Shown here in pieces: positions 49,301 through 61,950 of a DNA stretch of 64,000 nt. This DNA comes from Gymnogyps californianus (Eukaryota; Chordata; Aves; Accipitriformes; Cathartidae). Every line of letters begins with the position of its first letter. The first letter of the stretch is position 1. The stretch lies in the NCBI RefSeq assembly GCF_018139145.2, contig NC_059478.1, positions 4,588,001-4,652,000 on the forward strand, in the 5' to 3' direction. The position numbers and the translations under genes were made by a program. The notes under the pieces were generated by a model, which saw only the letters and a list, made by a program, of their open reading frames with translations, was not told where the DNA came from and made no database searches.

Positions 49301-49456
49301 GCTGGCCCTTCAACACGCTGGTTAGCCGCTGGGCTCAGCCTCTTTTGAAAGTCACCATAAAGTGGCAGCAGCTTGGCATCTCCTCGCCCCTCGTAGTGCA
49401 CAGCTGAAAGGACTGGTGGCATCTCAGAGGGGAGGGCCTGAACGCCCTCCTGTCCG
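46370..49456 (-). terminator. KIAA0040: Probable long KIAA0040 3' UTR
   Basis: On the minus strand an AATAAA lies at 46370-46375, about 3.1 kb after the KIAA0040 stop. The human gene also has a long 3' UTR (recalled, not checked). The true end could lie earlier or later; no transcript evidence is available. Confidence 0.4.
46423..46434 (+). repeat. Poly(C) run, 12 bases
   Basis: A pure C run followed by ACCCC, close to the candidate KIAA0040 poly(A) site. It reads as poly(G) on the transcribed strand, so it might act as a downstream G-rich element. Confidence 0.85.
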
Positions 49457-49900
<444 letters not shown>

Positions 49901-52729
49901 CTGCAGAGACAGGAAACCACACAGATCAGGTGCCTGCTCCCTCAGCAATTTTCTCCATGGAGCTGCCAGCACAGCCAAAGCCTCAGCAGGGTGAGAAGTC
50001 TGATGCCCTGGAGGGGTCTGGGGTCACGGGGGCCAGGCCATGCTGCCAGCCATGTCCCTTTGGGTGTCGCCATCTGAGAAACACAGCCTCCCACCCTCTC
50101 CTGGGGTTCATTCTCGGCGATGGGGATGGGCGAGTAGGGCTTTGGGCATCCCTACTTGCCTTGGTATCTAGCCAAGCGCAAATCCTGCCCCCCTGGACAT
50201 GCATCTCAACCCTCGCTTGGCAGCCGCAGCATGACGCTCTTATTAGCCCTTTGTGGGGCTTGTTTCTTAGCAGAGGAAATATTGTCTGCAGGAGGAGCTT
50301 TCCTGTCTAGGAAGGGACTTGCCTCGTCCAGGCAAGGGACCGCTGCGGAGAGCAGTACTGCTGCCATCAGAGCCAGGAGTCAACATGTCACAGGTCCCTC
50401 CTTACCCCCGATCCACCCTGGGACGGGGTGTCTGGTTTGGACAGACTATTTCTCACGGTCCGTGGTCTGGGACGGGCAGCCGAGCCGCTGCGGGCAGGGC
50501 AGAGGCAAGGTGTGCCTGTCCCGGCCACCGTGCTGGGGTCTGGTCCTGCCGCTCTGGCACCCGGGGCACCGCCGGCAGGTTTGGGGTGGGGGCTGCGGTT
50601 AAACCACTTGGATTTTTGATGGGGGCTATGGGTCAGTGGGACTCGCAGGCGGTGGTCAGGTGGGTGGACCCTGGCAAGCAGCCTTGCGCCCAGGGCTGCC
50701 TCCGTGCACCCAGGGCTGGCCGCAAAGGCGGCGGCGGGAGAAGGACGAGGGTTGTCTGGGTATGGAGGAGCTGCCGCCGTGCCTCACCTGGGAATTGCTC
50801 CAAGGGCTGGGTAGGGCTGAGCAGCATTTCTGCGGCCTGACGTAAGGTTTTCCTCTCCCTCGGGGAGGAAGAGGTGCTGCTGTGAGTGGCAGGGCTCCTG
50901 GGGAAGCCCTCCTGCAGGGGCAGGGAGCTGCTGCCTCTGCTCACGGCTTTCTACCTCTCCTGGGGCAAGGCAAAGCTCCCTGGGGGTTTTGAGTAGGGCA
51001 GGGGGCTTCGTGCCATGAGTTTGCAGTTCTGGTTCAACACGGGGGGGTCACTAAATTATGGGTTGTACAGATGAAGAGCTGGCAGGGGCAACATCGGGCT
51101 CTAATACCATGTTTCACCCTCGCTCGGCATTTTACATCAGTGTCTTTGCCAGCCTTTGGGATTCAAGCCCTGCAGCCTCTTGAGGGAATGCCGAAATCCC
51201 CATGTGCACAGGAGGGGAAACTGAGGCACAGTAAAAGGAAAGCCAACGCTTTCACGTAACAAAAACACGCATACAGCCTGAACTCCAAAGGTGGCCCAGA
51301 CGCGTTGCTCCACTTGCCCCCTGTGACCACCAGCTCCTTGGCTCTCCCTCTGGCAGCTCTCGCAGAGCCCAGGCGCCTCTAGAGAGGAACGAGAAGGGGA
51401 CCCAGGCTGGTTTCGGCTAAAGCCTCCTCGTCTATAGCGCTACCGTTCCTTGCTTTGAATCGCGTTTATTGCTGTTGCGGCACCTGCTAAGGGATGCTCT
51501 TTTGTACCGAGAGTTTTGGGATGCTCCAGGTCACCCAGCCGGCACCGCTGCGCATCCTCCCGCCTCGCTTTGCAATTACAACCTACCTCCTAACGAACAA
51601 CAAAGCTACCAGCCTTGCCCGAAAAAGAAACCGCGAGTCCCACCTAACCCTAACCAGAGCCCTCGTGCTGCTGCCAAGGCGGGAGCTGGCGGGCAGCCCC
51701 CGAAAAGGCAGCTCCCAAGGGAAAACCTGCCTTCGGAAACACTGTCCTGGGACCTACAAAGCTGCACCGCGTCTTGTTTCACCAGCCGCCCCCGGCCACT
51801 GGCTTTCGGACCTGATTGCCAGGACCCCAAGAGCTTCCTTCAGCGTAGATGCTGAGCTCTCAACGTCGGACTTCACAAGTGCTCAGATCCTATTAAAAAG
51901 CAGGGGTTTATCCTCCCTGCCCCTCTCAGAAACAGACTGACCGCTGCGAATTTATTGTTTCGATGTGCACGAGAGTGTAGCTGAGCTGGCCCCAATTAGC
52001 TGGTGGTTTCTCTTTTTAACATACGTGCAGGAAATGTGATGAAAATGGGCGGATGAATTTCTGTGGGTGCCTTTCTGAAAAACCTCTCATTTGAGATTTA
52101 CCAAATGAAACACAGCGCTCTGGGAGGTAGTTTGGGCTTTGGCTAAAGGAAGACGTTTGTAGCTAATGTTTTATTGCTGGAATTTTTTCCAGTCTGCTGC
52201 ATCTTCCAGTTTCTGCTTGCTAGAAGGGGGATTAAAAAAAATATATATATATATGGTGGGGTTTTTTTTGGAGGTAGGCAAGCAGGATGGTAGGGATGCC
52301 AGGCATGCACCCAGGAAGGAGGGATGGTGCTGCGAGAGGCAGAACAGCCTTTTCCACCCCAGCTCTGCTGCTGAGCAGCTTCCCGGCCTCGGGAAACCAG
52401 CTGCTCCCTGCATTGCCTCATTCCCCTACCCGGCAGAGGACGGCGATATCACTGCCGTCCCCACCTGAGAAATCACAGGCTAACACTGAGGGCTCAGAGA
52501 CCAAAATCCCATCCATCCTCTTCCTACCCCTTGCCCGGAGCCGGCGGTGAGCGGTACAGATCTGCTTTTGCTCACAGGGGAGATAAGCAAGGGCTCTCCG
52601 GGTGCCGGTCTCTGCTATCTGCTGCTCACAGGCATTACAAGCAAAGGGCAAGGGAGGAAGCGGTGAGAGCTGCTTCTTAAAACTGCTCCCTGTCCCAGCC
52701 TTCATCCTCGCTGAGGCCTTTTTCTGGGA

Positions 52730-52960
52730 CAGCTGTAATAAAGGTTAAACTGCAACACAAATAAACGGAGCAGCTTTTCCTCGGCCTGAATCATCCGTGT
52801 GATGCAGGTTTGCCATTCATCCATAAATATCCTGACAGCTCATTATCCAGGCAGGAACACTGGACGCCTATAATACACTTCACTCCAAAAAAGAAGTAAA
52901 AAAACCAACCCCAACACAACAACCGCCTTAATTTCAGACAAAACAGGATGTACAATTTTA
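52730..52960. promoter_or_regulatory. Candidate conserved non-coding element (composition only)
   Basis: An AT-rich, low-CpG patch with motifs such as ATAAATATCC and CTCATTATCC inside GC-rich DNA. It looks like an enhancer-type non-coding element, but conservation could not be tested. Confidence 0.2.
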
Positions 52961-53060
52961 TTCCTGTGCTGAGCTGCTTTATATTTATTGCCTCTAAACT
53001 TCTAGGGAGGGAAGGAGGGCTGGAACTTCCTTTTAAACTTGTAATTAATTGTTTGCAGAG

Positions 53061-53075
53061 AAAAAAAAAAAAAAA
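53061..53075 (+). repeat. Poly(A) run, 15 bases
   Basis: An A homopolymer interrupted only by its GAAGC end. No retroelement body was recognised before it. Confidence 0.8.
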
Positions 53076-55699
53076 GAAGCAGAGCCCTTTGAAATGTTTC
53101 CACTTTAAACCGGAGCTGAATGCACTGCAGAGGCCCTCGCTACTTGTTCCTGGGAAGTGCCCAGCCGGGGACGTGCGGCCGCCCTGGGCAAGCCCGGAGC
53201 AGCAGGGATGCGGCCGAGCATCCCTTCCAAGGGGAAGGCAGAGAGGTACCTGCCAACCACCCGAGCAAGCAGCGCCGAAATCCCGGGGGCCACCTTTCAC
53301 CATGGCTCTGCAGTTGGTTTTCAAATGCCTTTTCTTTTCGGTGCGTGCATCGCCTTTTGTTTTGTAGATGAAGGGATGTCTGTGTGCTAAATAAAGGGGT
53401 TCTTCAGTTTAATATAAAAAAAAAAACAAAACAACAAACGGGGAGGGGAAAGTAGAAAAACTGGTGCTTTTTGAGCCGGCAACTCCAAGGGCAGAGGGGT
53501 TACCCAAGGCCACCCATCGCCAGCTGAAAGCCTGTGCGCGCAGCGAGGAGCTGCGTTTAGGAAAAATCCGTGCTGCTGCTCAATTTGGTGCGACAGCAAC
53601 ATCTCCCCTTAGAGAGGGGACGAACGGGGAGAGCTGTTCCGGGGTCCACCATGGGTGTCAACTGGGTGCCCAATGCACGTGGAGCTGCAGCTGGGAGGTC
53701 AGCTGGTTTTTTGGGTCAAGGTATGGGACCAAAAAAAGGGGCCAGGGAGGCAGGGCAGCATCTCGGGGAGGGCTGCTAAACACCCTGCTAAATGAGCTCT
53801 TTGTTTTTGGGTAGCTGGTGCTGGCAGCAAGTCAGGGGAAAGCTGAGATGGTAACTTGCTTGGGAAATCCTCCAGCCAGGGATGGACGGCTCTGTCTGAC
53901 AGCAGCCCTGCACGGCTGGGGTTTGCGTGGCTTGTGTAAGTTTTAATCGAAGTTGGGCATCCAACGTGGGGTTCTTTACTCCACGTTGGCTCCGAATGAG
54001 CCAGATTTTTCAAGGGTGGGGAGCATCTGCCACTCCTCCGGAGTTATGGGCAGCCGTGGGCGGAAAACAAGCTCCTTTTGAGGGCCAGCTTGGGATGGCA
54101 CCGCAAACTATCGGCGTGCACGGCTTGCCTGGCTGAGCTGGAGGGGTAAAGGCTGCCAGCCTGAGCATGGGGAAATCAAAACAGAGGGGTTGCCTTGGCA
54201 ATGCTGGCTTGCCCACATCCTGCGCCCTGCAGAGCAACCGCAGCTGCTGGGGATGGAGGTAGAGTTTGCAGAAAAGTTGCAGTTCACTGGAAACGGGGGG
54301 CAAAGGGCTGGAAACTGCTACGCAGGGTCACTGTGGCAGAGGGGAGAGAGCTGGAGATGTTTTAGGACCTGATTTTGCAAGTTAAGTCCTTTAGGCTCAA
54401 CCCTCAACGGGCTCTTATGTCTGCGTGAAGTCCCCTCCAGCCTAACAAAGCTCAACCCGCTCCTCTCGGCTGACACGCAGCCCAGCTCAGGTGGGAGCGG
54501 GGCCGCTCTAAGGTGCTTCTCCCAGCATCCACGTTGAGAGCAGGGGCAGCTCCGAAGGACAACCGACCTACAGCCCATGACCTGTGGGGTTTGGCCCCGA
54601 GTACTTCTAGGAATAAGCCAGAGCTCCCCCACGCTCGGTGACCGGCTGCAACTCAGGACTTGCAGAGGTGACACGAAAGTGTCTGACCTGCAGCCACCCC
54701 CATTTCCTTAATGCGGATGAGACCTCACTTCTGGTGAGGCCTCACTTCACGCAATTGATGCTAAGTGGTACAAAGCAGGAATCACAATACTAAACTCGAC
54801 CATTGCTTTCTGTTATTGGCTTTATATCAGCTTTATACCCACTTCCCACTGGCAGTGATAGCTATGGGTCAGGCTAGGAGAGGCTAACTTCTCTGTCAGA
54901 GCCTGCGAGCTCCCCGATACAACTAGCAGAGACGCAGCTACGCACGCACAGACGAGTGACATCTATTTTCCCGTTTGCACCTGCAGACTTAAAGGAAAAC
55001 TGGATGAAACCTGACACTGAGGGTGAGCAATTTCCTTCGCTGGGATTGCACGTTACTGTTTTGGAAATGGTGAATAATAAGAGTTTTGCTGCCGGTCTCC
55101 CAGAACTCGCAGCGGGCTCCAGAGACCTTCCTCAAACGTTAAAAAACAAACACCAAAAGCCACCACCCAGCAAACAAAACCAACTAAAGATTCATCTTAT
55201 TCCCACCGCCGTCAAACCCTCCAGCCAGAAGCCATGCGTAGATGCTTTCATCCCCTAAAGGAAGCGATTTGGAAAACTACTGATATGAATGTTGGATAAC
55301 AGGGTTAAAGTGAAACTATTTTGCAAGCTGCTGCCTGGAGCCCGCTCCGCCATCGCCATCTGCACACGCGCGGCTGCCGTCGGCCCCGGGATCGGTGCAA
55401 CTCCTGGCCAAAAGACCGGTTTTGCTTTTAGGAAAGCGCCGCTCTCATCCCTGACAGCACTGGGAGCTCCCCCGAGCCACCTCGGTCTCCTCTAAATTAT
55501 GGTTACAGGCAGCGCTGCCTCCCCAGGGCTGCTGGCTGGCAGCCCCCACCCGTGGCCTTCCCTGGGGTGGATCGCAGACATTTTTGGTGACAGGAGGCTC
55601 AGGGGGGCTGCAGATCCACCTGGGCCAGCCCTGCGGCTCTCCGGGGGAGAAGGAACAGCAAAATTTGTTGGCGCAGCCTTACCTCTCGCTTTCGCGACC

Positions 55700-56230
55700 C
55701 GAAACCCCTGGTGCTGGGCAAAGCTTCTTCTGACAAACGTCCCCTGAGAGCCGGTTGCTCTTCCCGGCCGTTTCTCAAGTGCCACTGTCCCCACCCGCCT
55801 CTGCCAGCATCTGCCCCGCGCGATGTCGCCACGGCCCCACCGCCCCCTGCCCAAACCCCATTCCCTAGAGCCAACCCCGCCGCGGCAGGCAGCTGCCTCC
55901 ACCGCTGCCCGTACCCCCGAGCGATGCCCGGGGACCCCCCCCCGCCCGGGGACCCCTCCGGCCAACCTACCTCCACGACGGCGGCCCGGCAGCTCGTCCT
56001 CCCGCCCGCCCCGGCAGAGGCTCCCGGCGGCCGGAGGAAATGGGACGCCCCGGCCCGGCTGCCTCCGCCCCCGGCCCGGCCCCGCCGCCCTCCCTGCCCC
56101 ACCTGGGGCTCCCCGCCGCGTCCCGTGTGCCCCCCCCCTCCTTACACAACCCCAAAACTGTGCGGGGGCGGGGGGGGGGGACAGACACACACACGGGACC
56201 CCGCTGCTCCGCCGGCCGCGGGTGCTCCAG
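55700..56230. promoter_or_regulatory. KIAA0040: CpG island, probable KIAA0040 promoter
   Basis: Very GC- and CpG-rich DNA upstream of KIAA0040 with many C-runs. On the minus strand a consensus donor, GTCGTGGAG then GTAGGT, lies with its exon end at 55971, which would end a non-coding first exon starting within the island. Assignment to KIAA0040 rests on position and strand. The long open frames on both strands reflect base composition. Confidence 0.55.
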
Positions 56231-56234
56231 GAAG

Positions 56235-56490
56235 GGCTGGTAAAGTTGGAGTTGTTTAGTCTAGGGAAGAGGCATGGCGGGGGAGGTACAAAACCGGGCC
56301 TGAAATATGCCAAAAGTTGCCGGGAAGAGGGAGAGAACAAAGTGTTTTGCCTCGCCGGGAAGGAGGCCTGGGCTTCGGTGCAGCAAGAGATTTCCCCAGG
56401 AACTTTTTTGGGGGGCAGCGGTGGGGTTTGCAGGGGCGGCGATGCCGCTCCTGTTGTTGGGAGGTGTTTAAGGACAGGGCAGACCTCCAT
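56235..56490 (+). mobile_element. Possible ancient CR1/L3-type LINE fragment
   Basis: AGTTGGAGTTGTTTAGTCTA followed by GGGAAGAGG resembles the conserved 3' part of CR1/L3 elements (their ...TTTAGCCTGGAGAAGAG...). About 200 bases on, GGGAGGTGTTTAAGGACAGG resembles the downstream CR1 motif (GGAGGTGTTCAAGG). The order and spacing fit a heavily mutated copy. Judged by eye only. Confidence 0.4.
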
Positions 56491-59234
56491 CTCCCGAAAA
56501 GCAGCACCAGGACTGGCACCCTGCACCCCGTCACCGTCGCGCCGCCCCGATGTCCGCGCTCTGTCCCTGGAAAGGGGACGCTGCAGCAGGGCGGGAGGTG
56601 ACCGAGCATCCCCACGGGAGGGAACGTGCTGGGGGCTCTGCTCCACCCGGCAGCGTTACGGGTGCTATGCACCCATGGAGATAATAAATGATGTTTCAAC
56701 TCCAGGTCGTGCAGGGTTTTGATATTTTCGGAATTTGATTTCAGTTCAATTTGGATTGCCCTCTCAATTTTCACTTGCTGCTTTCTCTCCATATTGTTTC
56801 TTTTTTATCTCCCTATGAGGGATATCCAGGAATCACCGGATCCCAACTGCTTTCCATTCCGGGGCTGAGCAGTCTCCGTGCAGCGTTGCTTTGTTGACAG
56901 CCGGGCAAGCTGCGACTAGAAAAATGTTTTGCTGGAATTTTTCTGGCTGGCTTGAATCCTTTCGGCTTGCAAAACCTTTGCACTCGCCCTCCTTGCCCTC
57001 CTTCATGCTCTGGAGCCAGCAGCTTTACTTTTCTGCTTCGGCCTCGGTGCTAACTCATCAGACTGGGGTGGCTGGGGCTGCCTGACCCTTTGAGGCTGCT
57101 GGAAAACAGCCCCATGCTCCCAGTGCCGCGGCCCGGCAGCACCAGGAGCGGAGCTGCGGTGGGAATACGAGGAAAGAGGGGCAGAGAGGAGGGGTGGAGG
57201 GATGGAGGCAAGCTGCCTGCCAGCCCCGACTGCCTCCGCTGCCCTCCCTCCTGCTGCCTTCATCCTAGCGCTGGGGCCGGAGGGGTGAGAGACCCTAAGA
57301 AACACACATTACAGGCTACAGCTTGTGCTAGTGCCTCCTAGTAGCCTTTGGCAAGGTGTTTATGTGCTGCCGGAAGTGTTAAACCTTTTTTTACCTAAGA
57401 TTTGCTGCTTGTTAACACCAGGAAATTTTTCCTTGGTTTTATGCTGTAGGATGGAGGTCCCTGGGCTTCGCACCATGTTCGTGGCTCACCCCATCCCGGC
57501 TCTCCCCCCTCGCTGAGCTGCCGCAGTCCCCTCATTTGCGGGTACCAAATCCCCCTCATCACCCTACAAAAACACCCTTCCCGGAGCATGCAGAAGAAGC
57601 CACCTGGGTGCTGGCAGTCACCCGGGGGACACCCGGCCACTCTACAGCACCAGAGGTCTCCAAGGGTGAGCGTGGCCAGAGGCGTCAGGCTCGGGGGTGC
57701 CCGTCCCCGGGGTTGAGGGGGATGAAAACCCTGCCCGGCCCCGGCAGCGCTGCCGCCGTGGCGGCTGGGAGGTTTGCTTTGTTCCCTGGGCAAACAGCCC
57801 CGCTGGGGCTCGGTACTTTCTTCTCGCTAATTTAATTTGGCAGAGGCCTCGCTGAGGGAGGAGCTGCTGGTCCGGGCACCTTCCCCAGTTTTTTCAGGGA
57901 CCCCTCCGAGCACAGTGCTTCGGCACCCACTTGGCTTCAGGCGGGAGCATTGTGACAAAGTGGCGGAGCTGGTGGGCACTGATAACGCTGACCTCAGCAT
58001 TTAAACCTCTCGTGATGCTGCTACCCGTAAAGGAGAGTCTCGATGCCATCGAATGTAGTGATACCATTAAACCGAGTTGGGAAGCATCGGCTAGACTTAA
58101 AGAAACTTAGAATTAATGCAAGAATTTATAAATATAATCAGACATGGCTCTGTCTAGCCCGGCATCCTTTTCCCCATAGCAGTCCATAGGAGATGCTGTG
58201 AAAGAATCTAAACGCCATTTGAAGCTTGACCCTGTGGATGTCTCCTGCAGCAAGGAGTTCCATGGCTCCTTCACATGCAGCGTGGAAAAAAAGTACCTTT
58301 GGGGGGAGTGTGTGTGTTTGAACCTGCCACCTCCTAGTTTTGTTTGGCATCCAGCGTATCTGGGCTCCGAGAGATCCCGCTTTGTTTTTCAGAAGCTTTA
58401 ATGGGCGAGAGGAAGCCGTGACTCAGCCGCTGATGAATCACTGCTGCGCCAGATTACGCGTCTCCCTGCTTGCTGGTGCCCCTCAAGCCCAGGAACCGAG
58501 TAAGCCCGTACCAGACACGCTCCTGTCACGTCATGGGATGTCAGTCTGAGCCCAGGCGTGGGACCAGCTAGAAATCAAATCCCACCTCCAGCCCCTGTTT
58601 TCCATCCGTCCTTCCCGAACTCCTTATTTCTGTGTGAGATCAAAGCCTTTCCCATGCCGAAAAGCCCCCCGATAACTTCTATTTCCTCCAAAGTCGCCTC
58701 AACCCCTAATTTTATTTGGAAAACACTACTAATTTTACACTGAAAATAGAAACACCCTCATGTTTCCCCCTTGTTTCATTGGATTCAGCTGATTTATTTA
58801 CCAGTTTGCCCCATTGCACAGCTGGGAGCTTCACTCCTGCCTTGATAACACCCAGCTGGTACCCAGGACCAGTATATTTGGGGTTTTGTCGGCATGGTGA
58901 GATAGGAGGAGATGTGAAGTGACTGCAGACATGATCACACCTTTCTTCCCCAGCTGCTTGCTCTGCTCCGGTTGTGGTTTCTGTTTGCAGATGCTAGCAC
59001 GGCTTAAAGTAAGCAATGGAAAACTCTGCTCCCGGAGAAACATTCCTCTCATTTTTCCCCCATGCTTCTGCCTTTTCCCTTCCCTCTCCCCCTCCCACAA
59101 AAAAAGCCTGCAGTTTAAACACCAAAAATAAAGCACGCCTGGTCGTGGGCTGGATAAAAATAGCAGCCCTTGGTATTTACTTTAGCAGCAGCAATGGGTT
59201 TTCTGGCTTTGGAGGAGAACAGGGAGGCAGGAGC

Positions 59235-59266
59235 GGGATGGGATGGGATGGGATGGGATAGGATGG
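59235..59266 (+). repeat. GGGAT pentanucleotide microsatellite
   Basis: Five exact GGGAT units, then one AGGAT unit and a trailing GG. A likely length polymorphism. Confidence 0.9.
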
Positions 59267-61933
59267 TGACCCTTGGGAGGGTGGAGGACAAACACTGAGC
59301 TGGTGGTTTTGGGGCTGGCAGGCTCTGTGGCAGCTGCTTCATCCCCTCTTCTCCCTCAGTTGGTGCCTGCTGGGCTCTGTCCCCTCCGGGAAGGGGGGAG
59401 CCCCGGGAGCGGGTTGGGCTCAGGTGTCCCAGTCCCACCCGGGTCCCACCCTGGTGCCGATGTGCTGGTTTGGGGCTGCCCTTAAGTGCCTGGGACTCAG
59501 TCCTGCATGGGCGGTGATGGGGGAAAGGCTGCTCTTAGGTGAAATGCCACAAAACTGGTGAGTTTTTTGGGGGTACCTCTTCCCCACCCATCTCCTGGGA
59601 GGCTTTGGGTGCAGCTGGGCTTGCTGAGGTGGGTCTGGGTCTGCTGGAACATCCCTCTCTGGTGTTCAGGGGAAAGGAAGGGCTGGGGTGGGGAGCGAGG
59701 TGGGGTCCTCGGCTGCATCCTCAAGTCCCGCTTGGTGCTTGTGTTGAGCAAAGACGGTGTACGGGGACCCGAGTGTGTTTGGGGAGGAGGGAGGGCGCGT
59801 GTCTCTGCTCAGGGTGCATTTTGGTATGTGCCGTGGGGTTTGGGAGGAACGCAAACCGCATAGGTAGGGCTTTTTGTTATTTTAGAGCTGATGATTGTTT
59901 TGTGTGCGTGAGCCTTCAGGAACTCCTTCCTGAGGAAATCCTACAGGCAGTGCTGGCGGCGGGCGAGGGGGAGAGGAGACGTGCCGGGAGGTGGGGAAAG
60001 CGCTGGAGCCAGGCGAGTCCCGGCAGCGTGACATGGTGCCTTCCCATTTAGGAACGGCTCAAGGATCAGTTACGTGAAGGCCAGGGGACGAAAAACCCGT
60101 TGGTGAATGGGGGTGCTCCTTCCCTCAGCATCGAAATGGGGTCACCGGCAGTGTCTTGCTGTCACCTCCCAAGGGCTGGATTTGTGGGAGGTGTGAAGCA
60201 AAGGCAGAGGAGCGAGCGATGCTCGGGCACGGCCCCGGTGCCCCTGAGGACCGGCGTGTGCCCCCAGTAGTGGGAAGCGGTGGCTCGTGCCTCCTCCCGG
60301 AGCAGCTGCTCCCAGGGGTTTCCCGTGCTGGGTGGGTGTTGGATCTGATCTGCCAAGGTTGCTTTTTAGGTGAAAATCTAGTTGTGCCAGGTGTCCCCTC
60401 CAGCGCAGTCCTTCCTTCGGCTCAGCCTCACGATGCCGAAGAGCAATCAGCGGCCATCCCTCAGCGCCAGCTTCCCCCGGAGCCCAGCTGAGGCGGGCAG
60501 GGAGATAGAATCCCGCTTCTTTAATGATAAGCAGCTGCCAAATTTTTTTCTTTTTTTTTTTTTTAATGTTTTTATTATCCCTTTCCCTCTGTAAGCCACT
60601 TCCACAGGGGAGATCCTGGAGATCTCCGGTGAGCTGATATCCCTTGGCTTGGAGGATTTTGGCTGGTGCCACCGGAGCAGTTGGCCAAGGTGTGCCCTCG
60701 TGCTGGGATGTTTTGCGCTGCCCTTGGGGCTTAGCTCCTGCCTGGGGACCGTTTGACCCTTGCTCTTCACAGTTCAAAGTCTTCCTCCTCCTCATCTCAT
60801 TTGCTAACGGGGGCTCGGTGGGAAGGGTGCAGCTGGGCGCTGGGGCTTGGGCAGGGCAGCTTGGTGGGGGCTCACCCACCCCCAGGGAGGGAACCGAGAG
60901 CGAAATGCAAATTGTGGTGGGTGAAAGAGGAAAAACACGCTGAAGGCTTTTCTCCTGGGGGTGTTCTGCCTCTTTCTGACCCCTGCAAGGGAGAGCAGGT
61001 TCCTTTATTTGAAGGGGCAAAGTCCCCCTTGGGTGGGGGGGGAGAGGTGGCCTTGGGTCCCGGGTGAGGAACCGATACGAGACGGTGTGCTGGCAGATGC
61101 CGGCTGCTTTCGGCATGACTTGAGTGCAGCAGGGGACATGGGACCAGGAGGAGGGCCAGAGCCTGTCCGCAGGAGGAGGGGGATGCCGGCTTGCCAGTGA
61201 TGCTCGTCCAGCCCTGTCCCCTCTGCTGCTCCTCTCCCGGCTGCCCGTTTCCAACGCCTTCTCCTGAAATTCTTAAAGGGAGGGTTTCCCACTTCATATC
61301 CCTCCCCCCCCCTTCTCTCACTTTTGGGGAGGATTTTTCTCATAAACATTTGCAGAGTTACTTCCTTCAAACCCCTCGTGTGTTGCGATGTCACCAAACG
61401 CAGGGCACAGCGTGGGGACAAGGGGCCGTTGTGGCAAACAGAGGCAGCTTGTATTCCGACCAGGATCCCGGTGTGCTCCGCTCTGCCGTCTGGCAGCCGC
61501 GCCAGGCCCCGGTGCCTCCGGAGGAGTAACATCGGGGAGATAACCTGGGTGGGAGCAAGAGGATTAGCCACGCTGCTGGGAATAAGGATGCTTATACATT
61601 GCATGGTGCATGCTATAGGGGGGCTGCACACCTCCAACATTCCTACCGACAGCAGAAAGCAATCCAAAACACTGGGAGGGAGAGAAGTCCCTAATCACAG
61701 ATAGGATCTTGCCTCAAATATAATGTATATAATATGGATTTTTTTTTTGATGGGGAAGATTGTTGAAACAGGTTGGAAGCAGAAAAATCGCTGCATGTTG
61801 AGGCCATGGCTGTAGTGCAGGGAAGGGGGAATAAGCCTGTGGACTGCTCTTCGTAGCGCTCCTCATCCCAGGGAGAGGGGACAAATCAATGAAATTTAAA
61901 AGCCCTGCATTTAGATTTGATTAAAAGAGATAA

Positions 61934-61950
61934 TTTTTTTTTTTTTTTTT
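61934..61950 (+). repeat. Poly(T) run, 17 bases
   Basis: A pure T homopolymer in non-coding DNA with no associated element recognised. Confidence 0.85.

Larger units (their letters stand above)
49901..55970 (-). other. KIAA0040: Probable KIAA0040 5' intron
   Basis: If the CpG island at about 56 kb holds exon 1, this 6-kb stretch is intron. It shows no coding exon I can recognise. An AT-rich patch with several TAAT-type motifs at 52730-52960 stands out from the GC-rich surroundings. Confidence 0.4.

Noticed and set aside
48781..49407. Cys/His-rich open frames next to KIAA0040 (plus-strand 155 codons and minus-strand 141 codons)
   Set aside because: The cysteine and histidine content comes from TGTGCG/GCAC-rich sequence. 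Spacing fits no zinc-finger family and the frames oppose each other.
55492..56646. 384-codon open frame on the minus strand across the CpG island
   Set aside because: The composition is Pro/Arg/Gly/Ala-rich with no domain, an overlapping 299-codon frame runs on the opposite strand, and part of it covers a probable LINE fragment. This is expected of CpG islands.
55823..56722. 299-codon plus-strand open frame
   Set aside because: Low-complexity Pro/Arg composition over the same island, with no splice context or recognisable homology.
60142..61254. 370-codon minus-strand open frame
   Set aside because: It reads through a T-run as poly-lysine, has biased composition and no recognisable domain, and other frames nearby are also open. 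GC-rich spacer explains it.
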